Assembly: GCA_937988865.1 (NCBI GenBank)
Contig: CALKHV010000114.1
Span: forward strand, 1-12,774
Origin: an uncultured Propionibacteriaceae bacterium
GTDB lineage: Bacteria; Actinomycetota; Actinomycetes; Propionibacteriales; Propionibacteriaceae
DNA: 12,774 nucleotides
Reading direction: 5' to 3'
In this document: piece after piece, positions 10,548-12,774 of the stretch
Numbering within the stretch: position 1 is the first letter of the stretch
Layout: the number at the start of each line of letters is the position of its first letter
Translations under genes and position numbers: made by a program
The notes under the pieces: model-generated
Told to the model about the DNA's origin: nothing
Seen by the model: only the letters and a program-made list of their open reading frames with translations
Databases searched by the model: none

Positions 10548-12774
<2,227 letters not shown>

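Overview
The window is high-GC DNA (roughly 70% by eye) with strong third-position G/C bias and tightly packed genes. Two ABC half-transporters of the CydD/CydC type, an actinobacterial-type thiamine-binding protein, a single-chain pyruvate:ferredoxin/flavodoxin oxidoreductase and a CopA copper ATPase together suggest an actinobacterium living anaerobically or with little oxygen. Propionibacteriaceae or a relative is my best guess; this is inference, since no rRNA or other marker gene is present.

Layout. (1) 2-3164 +: cydD (5' end outside the window) and cydC, overlapping by 8 bp; they support maturation of the bd-type oxidase, and cydAB probably lies just upstream. (2) 3165-3331: the only real intergenic gap (167 bp). 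It holds a weak hairpin, a long imperfect inverted repeat and a -10 box seven bases before the next ATG, which looks like a leaderless promoter. (3) 3332-10537 +: five genes that overlap or nearly touch, namely an MTH1187-family thiamine-binding protein, a GNAT acetyltransferase with a repeat-bearing tail, a GltD/DPD-like FAD/NAD(P)H iron-sulfur oxidoreductase, nifJ, and a DHOD-like FMN-fold protein whose catalytic-base position is not Cys or Ser. (4) 10544-12774 -: copA, converging on that cluster with a 6-bp gap; its 5' end is at or beyond the right edge.

How it may work together. NifJ oxidises pyruvate to acetyl-CoA and CO2. The upstream iron-sulfur flavoprotein is well placed to exchange those electrons with NAD(P)(H), and the downstream DHOD-like protein supplies an FMN-type fold. 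The two flanking genes together resemble dihydropyrimidine dehydrogenase cut into two chains around a PFOR. A thiamine-binding protein at the head of the cluster would suit the TPP-dependent NifJ.

The most unusual whole-window signal is the hexamer GGACGC and its complement GCGTCC, which I count about 120 times (about one per 100 bp). Gly-Arg dipeptides are written GGA CGC in 27 of 38 cases even though GGA is otherwise rare here. The hexamers also form repeated perfect palindromes. This looks like selection on a DNA word rather than ordinary codon bias.
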